Positions 33,648 through 41,834 of a stretch of DNA of 64,000 bases are shown here, one piece after another. Location of the stretch: NCBI RefSeq assembly GCF_000425065.1, contig NZ_AULB01000027.1, positions 1-64,000 on the forward strand, in the 5' to 3' direction. The notes beneath the pieces were generated by a model. The model ran no database searches and had not been told where the DNA came from. It worked only from the letters and a program-made list of their open reading frames with translations. Both the position numbers and the translations under genes were made by a program. This DNA is from Actinomadura rifamycini DSM 43936 (GTDB lineage Bacteria > Actinomycetota > Actinomycetes > Streptosporangiales > Streptosporangiaceae). Position 1 is the first letter of the stretch. Every line of letters starts with the position of its first letter.

Positions 33648-34387
33648 AGCGACTCCCAGCGGGACATGACGGCGGAGACGGTCGGGGACGCCAGCTCGTC
33701 CACGATCCGGCCGCGGCTGAGGAACACGACCGAGTCGGCCCACGAGGCGGCCATCGGGTCGTGGGTGACCAGCACGACGGTCTGGCCCGTCGCGTCGGCC
33801 GCCTCCCGCAGCAGCCGCAGCACGTCGCGCGCGGTCCGCGGGTCCAGCGCGGCGGTGGGCTCGTCGGCGAACACCACCTCCGGGCGGGTGATCAGCGCGC
33901 GGGCGATGGCGGCGCGCTGCTGCTGGCCGCCGGACAGCTCCGCCGGGCGGTGCCGCAGCCGGTCCGCCAGCCCGACCCGCTCGACGACCTCCGCCAGCCG
34001 CGCCGGGTCGGCGTCGCGGCCGCCGAGCAGCAGCGGCAGCGCGATGTTCTGCTCGACGTCCATCGACGGGACCAGGTTGAACGACTGGAACACGAACCCG
34101 ATCCGCTCCCGCCGCAGCCGCGTCCGCTTCGCCTCCCCGAGCCGGCCGAGGTCGACGCCGCCGATCCGGACGGTGCCGGACGTGGGGCGGTCGAGCCCGG
34201 ACGCGCAGTGCAGGAACGTGCTCTTGCCCGACCCGGACGGCCCCATCACGGCCGTGAACCCGCCCCGGGCGAGCGTCCACGTCACGTCGTCCAGGGCCCG
34301 GACGTCGCCGTAGGTCTTGCCGACCGCCTCCAAGCTCACCGCCGCCGCGGTCGTCTCGGCAGCCGTCCCGGCCGTCATCGCCGTCAT
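33644..34387 (-). CDS. ABC transporter ATP-binding protein (MacB/LolD type)
   Basis: 247 aa. Walker A GPSGSGKS, Q-loop FQSFNLVPSMDVEQN, signature LSGGQQQR, Walker B VVFADEPTAALD and H-loop VTHDP. The ATG at 34387 has AGAGGGGG 5 nt upstream; longer in-frame alternatives run into the intergenic palindrome. It pairs with the FtsX permease and is divergent from the two-component system, a layout seen in self-sensing efflux/detox modules. Confidence 0.92.
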   Translation of the reverse strand: MTAMTAGTAAETTAAAVSLEAVGKTYGDVRALDDVTWTLARGGFTAVMGPSGSGKSTFLHCASGLDRPTSGTVRIGGVDLGRLGEAKRTRLRRERIGFVFQSFNLVPSMDVEQNIALPLLLGGRDADPARLAEVVERVGLADRLRHRPAELSGGQQQRAAIARALITRPEVVFADEPTAALDPRTARDVLRLLREAADATGQTVVLVTHDPMAASWADSVVFLSRGRIVDELASPTVSAVMSRWESL

Positions 34388-34471
34388 GATCCCCCTCTGC
34401 GGGAAGCTCCGTCTCACCTGGTCGAAGCTAGGTTCCGGAGGGGGCCCGCCACATCGGCGCCCGCTACACAC

Positions 34472-34499
34472 CCGATGGTGTAGCCCGCTACACCATCGG
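34472..34499. promoter_or_regulatory. Perfect 12+12 inverted repeat between ABC operon and two-component system
   Basis: CCGATGGTGTAG and its exact reverse complement are separated by CCCG. A third half-site, GCTACAC (34464-34470), lies just to the left. The repeat sits midway between the divergent starts, about 65 bp upstream of both inferred transcription starts, an activator-like position for the adjacent NarL-type response regulator. Confidence 0.75.
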
Positions 34500-34559
34500 A
34501 CGGGGGCACGCCCCGGTGCGCCGCGCCGCACGGTCGCTTACCGTGAGGCCAGAGGTGAC

Positions 34560-35786
34560 ATGAACGCGATCTTGAGAAGCGGCGCGATCGGGAGCAAGCG
34601 GCTCGTCGGCGCCATGCGGACGGCGCTGCCCGCGCTGCTCGGGCTGCCGCTGCTGGCGTTCGTCCTGGTGCTGCTGCCGCTCCTCCTGCCGTGGCTGCCG
34701 CAGGCCGTCCGCCCGCTGCGCGCGCTCGCGAACGCCGAACGGCGCCGGGCCGGGGCGCTGCTGGGCCGCGAGATCCCCGAGCCGTACAGGCCGCCGCGGG
34801 GCACGTCCCTCGAACAGGGCGTCCTCCTGCTGAGATCCCCGGACACCTGGCGGGACGTCGGCTGGATGGCGGCGCACGGGTTCACCGGAGTGCTCCTGGG
34901 CGTGCTCGCGATCGGCCTGTGGCCGGCGACCCCGGTGTCGTTCTCGCTGCCGCTGTGGTGGTGGGCGGCGCCGGAGGGCTCCCAGGCGGCCTTCATCACG
35001 CTCGACTCGTGGCCGAAGGCCCTCACGATGCCGTTCGTCCAGGGCGCCTCCTACGCGTTCCTGCTGCTGTGGCTCCTCCCGCGGGCGGCGCTCCGGCAGG
35101 CGCGGCTCGCCGAGGCGCTGCTGCGGCCCACCCGCCGCACGTCCCTCAGCGAGCGGGTCGAGGAGCTGACCGAGACGCGGGCGGGCGCGCTGGAGGCCCA
35201 CGGCGCCGAGCTGCGCCGGATCGAGCGGGACCTGCACGACGGGACGCAGGCCCAGCTCGTCGCCGCCGCGCTGCGCCTCGGCCTCGCCGACCGCCGCTTC
35301 GACGCCGACCCCGACGCGGCCCGCGCGCTGTTCCTGGAGGCGCGGGAGGGCGTCGAGGAGGCGCTCACGCAGCTCCGCTCGGTCGTCCGCGGCATCTACC
35401 CGCCCATCCTGTCGGACCGGGGCCTCGGCGGCGCGCTGCGGGCCCTCGCCGGCGGCCACCCCGTCCCCGTCGAGCTGGACGTCGCGGACGCCGGCGTCCG
35501 CGCCCCCGCGGCCGTCGAGGCCGCCGCCTACTTCGTCGTCGCCGAGGCCCTCACCAACGTCGCCAAGCACAGCGGCGCCCGGCGCGCCGCCGTCACCGTC
35601 CGCCGGGACGGGGACCGGCTGCGGCTCACCGTGCGCGATGATGGGAAGGGCGGCGCCGACCCCGCGCGCGGCACCGGCCTGGCGGGCATCCGCCGCCGGG
35701 TCGCCGCGCTCGACGGCGCCGTCCGCGTCCACAGCCCCGACGGAGAAGGGACGACCCTCGACGTGGACCTGCCGTGCGGATCGTGA
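34560..35786 (+). CDS. Sensor histidine kinase (NarL-partner, HisKA_3 type)
   Basis: 408 aa. N-terminal membrane helix (about 24-46), two more hydrophobic segments (~106-135 and ~160-173), and a short linker before the dimerisation/phosphoacceptor helix RRIERDLHDGTQ with His226. The HATPase domain carries EALTNVAKHSGA (N box) and DDGKGG / GTGLAGIRRRV (G boxes). The large extracytoplasmic domain of typical ligand sensors is missing, so signals may be perceived within the membrane or through the ABC transporter, as in BceS-like systems (inference). Start ATG 34560 with AGAGG upstream. It overlaps the regulator gene by 13 bp. Confidence 0.9.
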   Translation: MNAILRSGAIGSKRLVGAMRTALPALLGLPLLAFVLVLLPLLLPWLPQAVRPLRALANAERRRAGALLGREIPEPYRPPRGTSLEQGVLLLRSPDTWRDVGWMAAHGFTGVLLGVLAIGLWPATPVSFSLPLWWWAAPEGSQAAFITLDSWPKALTMPFVQGASYAFLLLWLLPRAALRQARLAEALLRPTRRTSLSERVEELTETRAGALEAHGAELRRIERDLHDGTQAQLVAAALRLGLADRRFDADPDAARALFLEAREGVEEALTQLRSVVRGIYPPILSDRGLGGALRALAGGHPVPVELDVADAGVRAPAAVEAAAYFVVAEALTNVAKHSGARRAAVTVRRDGDRLRLTVRDDGKGGADPARGTGLAGIRRRVAALDGAVRVHSPDGEGTTLDVDLPCGS

Positions 35787-36412
35787 TCGCGGAGGACAAC
35801 GTCCTGCTGCGGGAGGGCCTGGTCCTGCTGCTGACGTCCGACGGCCACGAGGTCGTCGCCGTCGCCGACAACGGCCCCGACGTGCTGCCCGCCCTGCTCG
35901 AGCACCGGCCCGACGCGGCCGTCCTGGACGTCCGGCTGCCGCCCGGCTTCAAGGACGAGGGCCTGCGGGCCGCCGTCGAGGCCCGCCGCAAGCTGCCCGG
36001 GCTGCCGCTGCTCGTCCTGTCGCAGTACGTGGAGGAGACCTACGCGGCCGAGCTGCTCGCCGGGGGAGCCGAGGGCGTCGGCTACCTCCTCAAGGACCGG
36101 GTGAGCCGCGTCGACGAGTTCCTGGACGCCCTGTCCCGCGTCGCCGCGGGCGGCACCGCCCTCGACCCCGAGGTCGTCTCCCAGCTGATGACCTCCCGGC
36201 GGGACCCCCTGTCGGCGCTCACCCCCCGCGAGCGCGAGGTCCTCGGGCTGATGGCGCAGGGCCTCGACAACGCGACCATCGCCGCGAACCTGGTGATCAC
36301 CGAGCGGTCGGTCAGCAAGCACATCGGCGCCGTGTTCGCCAAGCTCGGCCTGCCCCCCACCGACAGCGGGCACCGGCGGGTCCTCGCCGTCCTCGCGTAC
36401 CTGAACGCGTGA
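35774..36412 (+). CDS. NarL/LuxR-family response regulator
   Basis: 212 aa. The receiver domain has acidic pair E8-D9, phosphoacceptor Asp52 (VLDVRLPPG) and Lys in LLKDRV near 107. The C-terminal LuxR helix-turn-helix reads LTPREREVLGLMAQGLDNATIAANLVITERSVSKHI (about 150-185). The GTG start lies within the kinase gene. Its likely target is the perfect inverted repeat at 34472-34499 controlling both this operon and the divergent ABC transporter. Confidence 0.92.
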   Translation: MRIVIAEDNVLLREGLVLLLTSDGHEVVAVADNGPDVLPALLEHRPDAAVLDVRLPPGFKDEGLRAAVEARRKLPGLPLLVLSQYVEETYAAELLAGGAEGVGYLLKDRVSRVDEFLDALSRVAAGGTALDPEVVSQLMTSRRDPLSALTPREREVLGLMAQGLDNATIAANLVITERSVSKHIGAVFAKLGLPPTDSGHRRVLAVLAYLNA

Positions 36413-36416
36413 CGGC

Positions 36417-36896
36417 ATGAGCGGGGGCACGGGCGGGGGCACGGGCGACGGGATCCGCGTGCGCCGCGCCGTCCGGGCACTGTTGCTGGACGGCGACGCG
36501 CTCGTCCTGCTGCGCCGGACCCGCCCGGACCGCCCCGTCTACTGGACGACGCCGGGCGGCAAGATCGAGCCGACCGACGCCGACCGCGAGGCGGCGCTGC
36601 GCCGCGAACTCGACGAGGAGCTCGGCGCGGTCGCCGGGCCGCTCCGCGAGGTGTTCGCCTGCGACGAGCTCGAGCCGGAACTGCGCCGCGTGCAGACCTT
36701 CTACGTGTGCCGCCTGCGGACGATGGACCTGTCCCGCCGCCACGGCCCCGAGTTCGCCGACCCGGCGAACGGCCGCTACGACGTCGACCGCGTCCCGTGC
36801 ACCCCCGCCGCGCTGGCGTCCATCGCGCTGATCCCCGCGCCGCTCGTCGCCTACCTCGCCGAGCACGCCGCGGAACTCCCCGCGCTCGCCCTCTGA
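36417..36896 (+). CDS. Nudix hydrolase
   Basis: 159 aa. The Nudix box runs GGKIEPTDADREAALRREL then DEELGA. The REL-DEEL-G core that binds Mg2+ is intact, but the first half has one extra residue and Asp instead of the usual Glu relative to the GX5EX7REUXEEXGU consensus. It would cleave a nucleoside diphosphate linked to an unknown moiety. A Gly/Thr-rich N-terminal ~10 residues precede the fold. It starts 4 nt after the response regulator stop, so it may be read from the same transcript, but a signalling role is not implied. Confidence 0.85.
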   Translation: MSGGTGGGTGDGIRVRRAVRALLLDGDALVLLRRTRPDRPVYWTTPGGKIEPTDADREAALRRELDEELGAVAGPLREVFACDELEPELRRVQTFYVCRLRTMDLSRRHGPEFADPANGRYDVDRVPCTPAALASIALIPAPLVAYLAEHAAELPALAL

Positions 36897-36917
36897 CCGC
36901 TACCGGGCCTTGTCATA

Positions 36918-36957
36918 GATCACTGGCATATGTCACGTTTGCGTGGCCTCAGTGATC
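36918..36957. promoter_or_regulatory. 8+8 inverted repeat upstream of acylase gene
   Basis: GATCACTG (36918-36925) and CAGTGATC (36950-36957) are perfect complements 24 nt apart. The right arm abuts the AAGGAG ribosome-binding site of the acylase gene. It could be an operator or a hairpin occluding the ribosome-binding site. Confidence 0.35.
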
Positions 36958-36970
36958 AAGGAGCCCCCCG

Positions 36971-39307
36971 ATGCCGCGTCCAGGACCCCGCGCCGCGGCC
37001 GCCGCGCTGCTCGCGGCCGCCGCCCTCGCGCCCGTCCCCGCCTCCGCCGCCGCCCCCGACGGGCTGTCGGCCACGATCCGCTACACCGAGTACGGCATCC
37101 CGCACGTCGTCGCCGACGACTACGCGGGCCTCGGCTACGGGACCGGCTACGCGGCGGCGAAGGACAACGTCTGCCTGCTCGCCCAGGGCGTCGTCACCCT
37201 GAGCGGCGAACGCTCCAGGTACTTCGGCCCCGACGCGGCGCCCGACGGCTCCCTGTCGTCGGCGTCCACGAACCTCGCCAGCGACGTGTTCTTCACCGGC
37301 ATCAACCAGAGCGGCGTCGTCGAGCGACTGGCCGCGCTGCCCGCACCGCGGGGGCCGTCCGCCGAGATCCGCGCGCTCGGCCGCGGCTGGGCCGCCGGGT
37401 ACAACCGCTACCTGCGCGAAGGAAAGATCACCGACCCCGCCTGCAAGGGCGCCGCCTGGCTGCGGCCGATCACCGAGAAGGACGTCTACCGGCGCGCCTA
37501 CGCCCTCGCGATGCTCGGCGGCTCCGGCATGGTCACCGACGCGATCGTGAACGCCGCGCCGCCCGGCGGGAACGCCCCGAAGGCCGCGAAGCCGAGCGGC
37601 GCGGAGGTCGAGACGGCCCTCCGGAACCTCATGGCCGGAACCGGGATGGGCAGCAACGCGATCGCCGCGGGCTCCGGCGCCACCGCCACCGGGCGCGGCC
37701 TCCTCCTCGGCAACCCGCACTACCCGTGGCAGGGCGGCCGCCGCTTCTGGCAGGTGCAGCAGACCATCCCCGGCGAGCTGAACGTCAGCGGCGCCGGGCT
37801 GCTCGGCTCCACCACGGTCAACATCGGATACAACGCCACCTTCGCGTGGAGCCACACCGTCGCGACCGGGATCCCGTTCACGCTCACCGAACTCCGGCTC
37901 GTCCCCGGCGACCCCACCTCCTACTTCGTCGACGGCCGCATCGAGAAGATGACGAAGCGCCAGGTGACCGTCCAGGCCAGGCAGGCGGACGGCTCGCTGA
38001 AGCCCGTCACCCGCACGCAGTGGAGCACCCGCTACGGGCCGGTCGTCACGTCCGTGTCGTCCCTCGACCTGCCCTGGACCGGCTGGAACGCCTACGCGAT
38101 CACCGACCCGAACGCGCAGAACGTCCGGCTGCTGAACACCTCGCTCGCCCTCGGCAAGGCCCGCACGACGGACGAGGCGGTCGAGGCCCTCAAGAGCACC
38201 CAGGGGCTCCCGTGGGTGAACACCATCGCCGCCGACTCCCGCGGCGAGGCCCTCTTCGCGCAGCTCCAGGTGCTGCCCAACGTCACCGACGACTTCGCGG
38301 ACCGGTGCAACACGGTCCTCGGCCACCTGATGTACCGCATGGGCGGGGTCGCCGTCCTGGACGGCACCCGGTCCGGCTGCGCGCCCGGCGCGGCCGCCGG
38401 GACCCTCCAGCCCGGCATCCTCGACCCCGGCCTGTACCCCGTCCTCACCCGCACCGACTACGTCACGAACTCCAACGACAGCCACTGGCTGTCGAACCCG
38501 GAGCGGCCCCTCACCGGTTACCCGCGGATCATCGGCGACGAGGAGAGCGAGCGCAGCCTCCGCACCCGCAGCGGCCTCGTCGCCGTCGAGGAGCGGCTGG
38601 ACGAGGGCCGGTTCACGCGCGCCGGCATGCAGGACCTCGTCTTCGCGAACCGGAACCACGCGGGCGAACTGGCCGTCGACGGCACCGTGGAGATGTGCCG
38701 CGACATGCGGCTCGGCGAACCCTGCGACGTCCTCGCCGCATGGGACGGGACGGCCGACACCGGCAGCCGCGGCGCGCTGCTCTTCGACCGCTACTGGCGC
38801 AAGGCGACCGCCGCGTGGGACCTGTGGAAGACCCCGTTCGACGTCTCCGACCCGGTCCGCACGCCCCGCGGCTTCAACACCGGCTCGTGGGCCGCCCGCA
38901 AGGCGCTGGTCGACGCGGTGAACGAGCTCAAGTCGTCCGGCATCCCCCTGGACGCGCCGCTCGGCGAGCACCAGTACGTCACCCGCGACGGCGAGCGGAT
39001 CCCGATCGGCGGCGGCACGGAGGCCCTCGGCCTGTTCAACAAGATCGAGGCCGTCTGGACGCCCGGCGAGGGCTACACCGAGGTCCGGCACGGATCGAGC
39101 TACGTGCAGGTCGTCTCGTTCGACGGCGACCGCTGCCCCGACGCCCGCACCCTCCTCACCTACTCGCAGTCGGCGAACCCGGAGTCCCCGCACTTCGCCG
39201 ACCAGACGAAGCTGTTCTCCGAGAAGAAGTGGGTGACCGGACGGTTCTGCGACGGCGAGATCGAGAAGGCCCCGAACCTGGAGGTCATCGAGCTGACCCG
39301 GGAATGA
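36971..39307 (+). CDS. Secreted penicillin-acylase-family N-terminal nucleophile hydrolase
   Basis: 778 aa. A Sec-type signal peptide (residues 1-27, ending ASAAA) is followed by an alpha chain starting with ATIRYTEYGIPHVVADDYAGLG. Autocatalytic cleavage would occur before Ser228 in GTGMGSNAIAAGS, exposing the beta-chain nucleophile. GNPHYPWQ and SHTVATGIPFTLTELRL follow as in aculeacin A acylase/AHL acylase (PvdQ/AhlM) relatives. Length fits that group better than penicillin G acylase. Likely substrates are acyl amides such as lipopeptides or N-acyl-homoserine lactones. AAGGAG lies 8 nt before the ATG. Apparently monocistronic. Confidence 0.9.
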   Translation: MPRPGPRAAAAALLAAAALAPVPASAAAPDGLSATIRYTEYGIPHVVADDYAGLGYGTGYAAAKDNVCLLAQGVVTLSGERSRYFGPDAAPDGSLSSASTNLASDVFFTGINQSGVVERLAALPAPRGPSAEIRALGRGWAAGYNRYLREGKITDPACKGAAWLRPITEKDVYRRAYALAMLGGSGMVTDAIVNAAPPGGNAPKAAKPSGAEVETALRNLMAGTGMGSNAIAAGSGATATGRGLLLGNPHYPWQGGRRFWQVQQTIPGELNVSGAGLLGSTTVNIGYNATFAWSHTVATGIPFTLTELRLVPGDPTSYFVDGRIEKMTKRQVTVQARQADGSLKPVTRTQWSTRYGPVVTSVSSLDLPWTGWNAYAITDPNAQNVRLLNTSLALGKARTTDEAVEALKSTQGLPWVNTIAADSRGEALFAQLQVLPNVTDDFADRCNTVLGHLMYRMGGVAVLDGTRSGCAPGAAAGTLQPGILDPGLYPVLTRTDYVTNSNDSHWLSNPERPLTGYPRIIGDEESERSLRTRSGLVAVEERLDEGRFTRAGMQDLVFANRNHAGELAVDGTVEMCRDMRLGEPCDVLAAWDGTADTGSRGALLFDRYWRKATAAWDLWKTPFDVSDPVRTPRGFNTGSWAARKALVDAVNELKSSGIPLDAPLGEHQYVTRDGERIPIGGGTEALGLFNKIEAVWTPGEGYTEVRHGSSYVQVVSFDGDRCPDARTLLTYSQSANPESPHFADQTKLFSEKKWVTGRFCDGEIEKAPNLEVIELTRE

Positions 39308-39571
39308 CGGGCGTGACCGCGAGACCGGCCCGGCCGCCCGGTACGGCGGACGGAGGCCCGCACCGGCCGGGACGGTAAGAACGTTCTCCTTCCTGAGAGC
39401 GGAAACCCGTTCACCGGAGGCGTGCTACCTCGGCATATTCGCCGACATTGTCCGGAACAGCTAAAAAGTCGTTGCAAGAGCGTGCGTCCAGTGCGTGGGC
39501 CGCGAATGCCGGTACGGCTTACCATTTCGCGGATTCCCGCCTCCGCGGCCTACGGCCGGGAAGGAGAAACC

Positions 39572-40849
39572 GTGAGCCCGCACGCCCCTCGGTTCCGCCG
39601 CGCACTCGCCGCCGCGCTCCTCCCGCGCCCGGTCCGCCGCGCCGTCCCGCGCCAGCCGCCCCCGGCCGCTCCGCCCGTCCGGGACCGCATCGTCGTCACC
39701 GCGGACGGTTCCCCGGCGTACACGCTGGCCGGTGACCTGTCGTCCGGCTCCATCGCCGTCCTCGACAACGTCGTGACCTACGAGCCCGACAGGATCGAAG
39801 GAACGGGCACCCTTCCGGGCTCCGCGGGGGGCACCGCGAGCGTCTCGTTCGACATCGCGGACCGGGACTTCTCCCTCAAGGGCCGGTTCACCCTCAAGGA
39901 CCCGGGCGCGGGCGTGGAGATCACCGCCGACATCGACGGCGGCGTCACGGTCCCCGGCACGGCGCAGGTGCGGTGGGAGGGGAAGGGCACGGTCCGGCGC
40001 GCGGGCGGCTCCGCCGACCGGCGGGTCGCGTTCACGATCGAGGACCGGCGCCCGGACCCCGGCGACCACGCCGTCCGCTTCACCCACGCGGGGCAGCAGC
40101 GGAACGCCATCCTCCGCCTGCCCGACGACTACGACGGCACCCCGCGTCCCGCGCTGTTCCACTTCCCCGGCCTCCTGGAGAGCCCGGCCGTCGCCGAGTG
40201 GTTCGGCCGCATGGCCGACTTCGCCCAGACCCGCGGCTTCATCATGGTCACCCCCGAGCACCACGGCGTCGGCTGGCAGGGCGTCCTGGGCGGCACGCCG
40301 GGCCCCGACCTCGACGACCCGGGGTTCGTGCGCCGGCTCCAGGACGTCCTCGTCGACCGGTTCGACGCCGACCCCCGCCGCCTGTACGCGTCCGGCATGA
40401 GCAACGGCGGCTTCTTCACCAGCAAGACGGCCTGCGAGAACGACCGCTTCGCCGCCTTCGCCCCCGTCGCGGGCCAGCTCAACGACCCCGGCGCCTGCGC
40501 CCCCGGGCGGCACGTCCCGATCGTCCTCATCCACGGCGACGGCGACTTCGTCGTCCCCTACGCCACGGTGCGTCCCGCGCTCGACTTCTGGAAGCGCAAC
40601 AACGGCTGCGGCTCGCGGACCATGGCCACGGAACTGCCCGACATCGCGCCCGACGACAACACCACCGTCGTCCGCCACGACCACCCCGACTGCCCGGCCG
40701 ACGGCCCCGTCACCCTCTACGAGATCAAGGGCGGCGGGCACAACTGGCCCGGCGGCACGCCCTTCCTCGGCCCGTTCCTCGGCGGCACCACCTACGACAT
40801 CGACGCCAACGCCGTGATCTGGGACTTCGTCTCCCGCCACCGCCTCTGA
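39572..40849 (+). CDS. PHB-depolymerase/feruloyl-esterase-like alpha/beta hydrolase (LpqC type)
   Basis: 425 aa. The N-terminal ~170 residues form a beta-rich segment (alternating DG/TLxG strands) not found in minimal family members. The catalytic domain follows: ALFHFPGLLESPAVAEWFG, nucleophile elbow GMSNGGF, Asp in IHGDGDFVVPY, and His in GGGHNWPGG. The C-terminal half matches COG3509 (LpqC/polyhydroxybutyrate depolymerase/feruloyl esterase). The predicted leader (MSPHAPRFRRALAAALLPRPVRR) is Arg/Pro-rich with only a short hydrophobic core, so secretion is uncertain. GTG start with AAGGAG 5 nt upstream. Confidence 0.82.
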   Translation: MSPHAPRFRRALAAALLPRPVRRAVPRQPPPAAPPVRDRIVVTADGSPAYTLAGDLSSGSIAVLDNVVTYEPDRIEGTGTLPGSAGGTASVSFDIADRDFSLKGRFTLKDPGAGVEITADIDGGVTVPGTAQVRWEGKGTVRRAGGSADRRVAFTIEDRRPDPGDHAVRFTHAGQQRNAILRLPDDYDGTPRPALFHFPGLLESPAVAEWFGRMADFAQTRGFIMVTPEHHGVGWQGVLGGTPGPDLDDPGFVRRLQDVLVDRFDADPRRLYASGMSNGGFFTSKTACENDRFAAFAPVAGQLNDPGACAPGRHVPIVLIHGDGDFVVPYATVRPALDFWKRNNGCGSRTMATELPDIAPDDNTTVVRHDHPDCPADGPVTLYEIKGGGHNWPGGTPFLGPFLGGTTYDIDANAVIWDFVSRHRL

Positions 40850-40901
40850 GACTGATCTCCCACGCCCTCATCGACTTCTTCGCGGCGCAATAGCCGAACC
40901 G

Positions 40902-40940
40902 TCATACCGGCGTGGGCGAACGGTATTTGATCGGCATGCC
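40902..40940. promoter_or_regulatory. Candidate LysR binding site 1 (formamidase promoter)
   Basis: Contains ATACC-N13-GGTAT as an inverted pair, then GGTATTTG-N2-CGGCAT. 26 of 39 positions match the element at 42775-42813 upstream of the aldehyde dehydrogenase operon, including 14 of 16 over the right-hand core. It ends 21 bp before the formamidase-like gene. Confidence 0.7.
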
Positions 40941-40961
40941 CCGGCGGGGCAGGGTGGGGGC

Positions 40962-41834
40962 GTGGACGATCTCAACGACTGGCCGGGCCGGGAACTGGAC
41001 GACGAGGCGCTGGACGTCGCGTACAACGTGCGGCGCAAGGCGGGGCCGGAGCTGTTCGAGCGGCACATGGCCCGGTACCTGGCGATGTCGGACGACGCGG
41101 TCGCGGGGCTGCCGGGGCATCCGGGGATCGTCTACGACGAGGCGAGCGGCGAGCGGCTGGACGTGTGGGGCGTCGCGGACGGGACGCCGCGTCCCGCGTT
41201 CGTCTTCCTGCACGGCGGCTACTGGATGGCGCTGTCGCGGCGCGAGTCGGCGTTCATGGCGCGGATGCTGCACGAGCACGGCGTCGCGACCGTGGTGCCC
41301 GACTACACGCTGGCGCCCGAGGCGACCCTGGAGGAGATCGTCCGGCAGGTGCGGGCGGCCGTCGCGTGGGTGCACCGGCACGGACGCGAGCACGGGCTCG
41401 ACCCCGAGCGGATCGTCGTCGGCGGCAGTTCGGCGGGCGGCCACCTGACGGGGATGACGATGGTGGACGGCTGGCAGGAGGAGTTCGGGCTGCCGCGCGA
41501 CGTCGTGAAGGCGGCGATGCCGTTCAGCGGGCTGTTCGACATCCGGCCGATCACCCGCGTCTACGTGAACGAGGTCGTGAAGCTGGACGTGGCGCGGGCG
41601 GCGGCGCTCAGCCCGGCGCTGCTGCCGCGGGGCGGGTGCCCCGCGGTGGTCGCGGTCGCCGAGCACGACGGCGGCGGGTTCGTGGAGCAGACGCGCCGGT
41701 TCGCGCGGCACTGGGGCGTCGAGCCGCTGATCGTCCCGGGGCGCGACCACTTCGACGTCGTGCTCGACCTGGCCGACGCAGGCACCGAGGCGAGCCGCCG
41801 GCTGCTGGGGCTGATCGCGTCCGTCACGCGGTGA
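40962..41834 (+). CDS. Alpha/beta hydrolase, kynurenine formamidase (arylformamidase)-like
   Basis: 290 aa. The oxyanion motif HGGYW (His84-Trp88) is the signature of arylformamidase (AFMID-like) enzymes. Nucleophile elbow GGSSAGG has Ser157, and an acid (AEHDGGG) and a base (GRDHFD) complete the triad. It would hydrolyse N-formylkynurenine to kynurenine and formate. The assignment rests on the HGGYW motif and on the neighbouring kynureninase, 3-hydroxyanthranilate dioxygenase and ACMSD genes plus a shared promoter element. Other carboxylesterase activity is possible. A CAGGGT element 6 nt before the GTG suggests a leaderless mRNA. It overlaps the convergent LysR gene by 11 bp. Confidence 0.75.
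   Translation: MDDLNDWPGRELDDEALDVAYNVRRKAGPELFERHMARYLAMSDDAVAGLPGHPGIVYDEASGERLDVWGVADGTPRPAFVFLHGGYWMALSRRESAFMARMLHEHGVATVVPDYTLAPEATLEEIVRQVRAAVAWVHRHGREHGLDPERIVVGGSSAGGHLTGMTMVDGWQEEFGLPRDVVKAAMPFSGLFDIRPITRVYVNEVVKLDVARAAALSPALLPRGGCPAVVAVAEHDGGGFVEQTRRFARHWGVEPLIVPGRDHFDVVLDLADAGTEASRRLLGLIASVTR

Noticed and set aside
31200..34280. A single continuous minus-strand frame joining the ABC ATPase region to the FtsX permease
   Set aside because: The first part reads the ATPase gene in the wrong frame. The GTGA overlap at 33644-33647 gives the true separate starts and stops.
39329..39371. CCCGGCCG/CGGCCGGG inverted repeat after the acylase gene as a terminator
   Set aside because: Eight GC-only pairs with a 27-nt loop and no T-run are expected by chance at this base composition.
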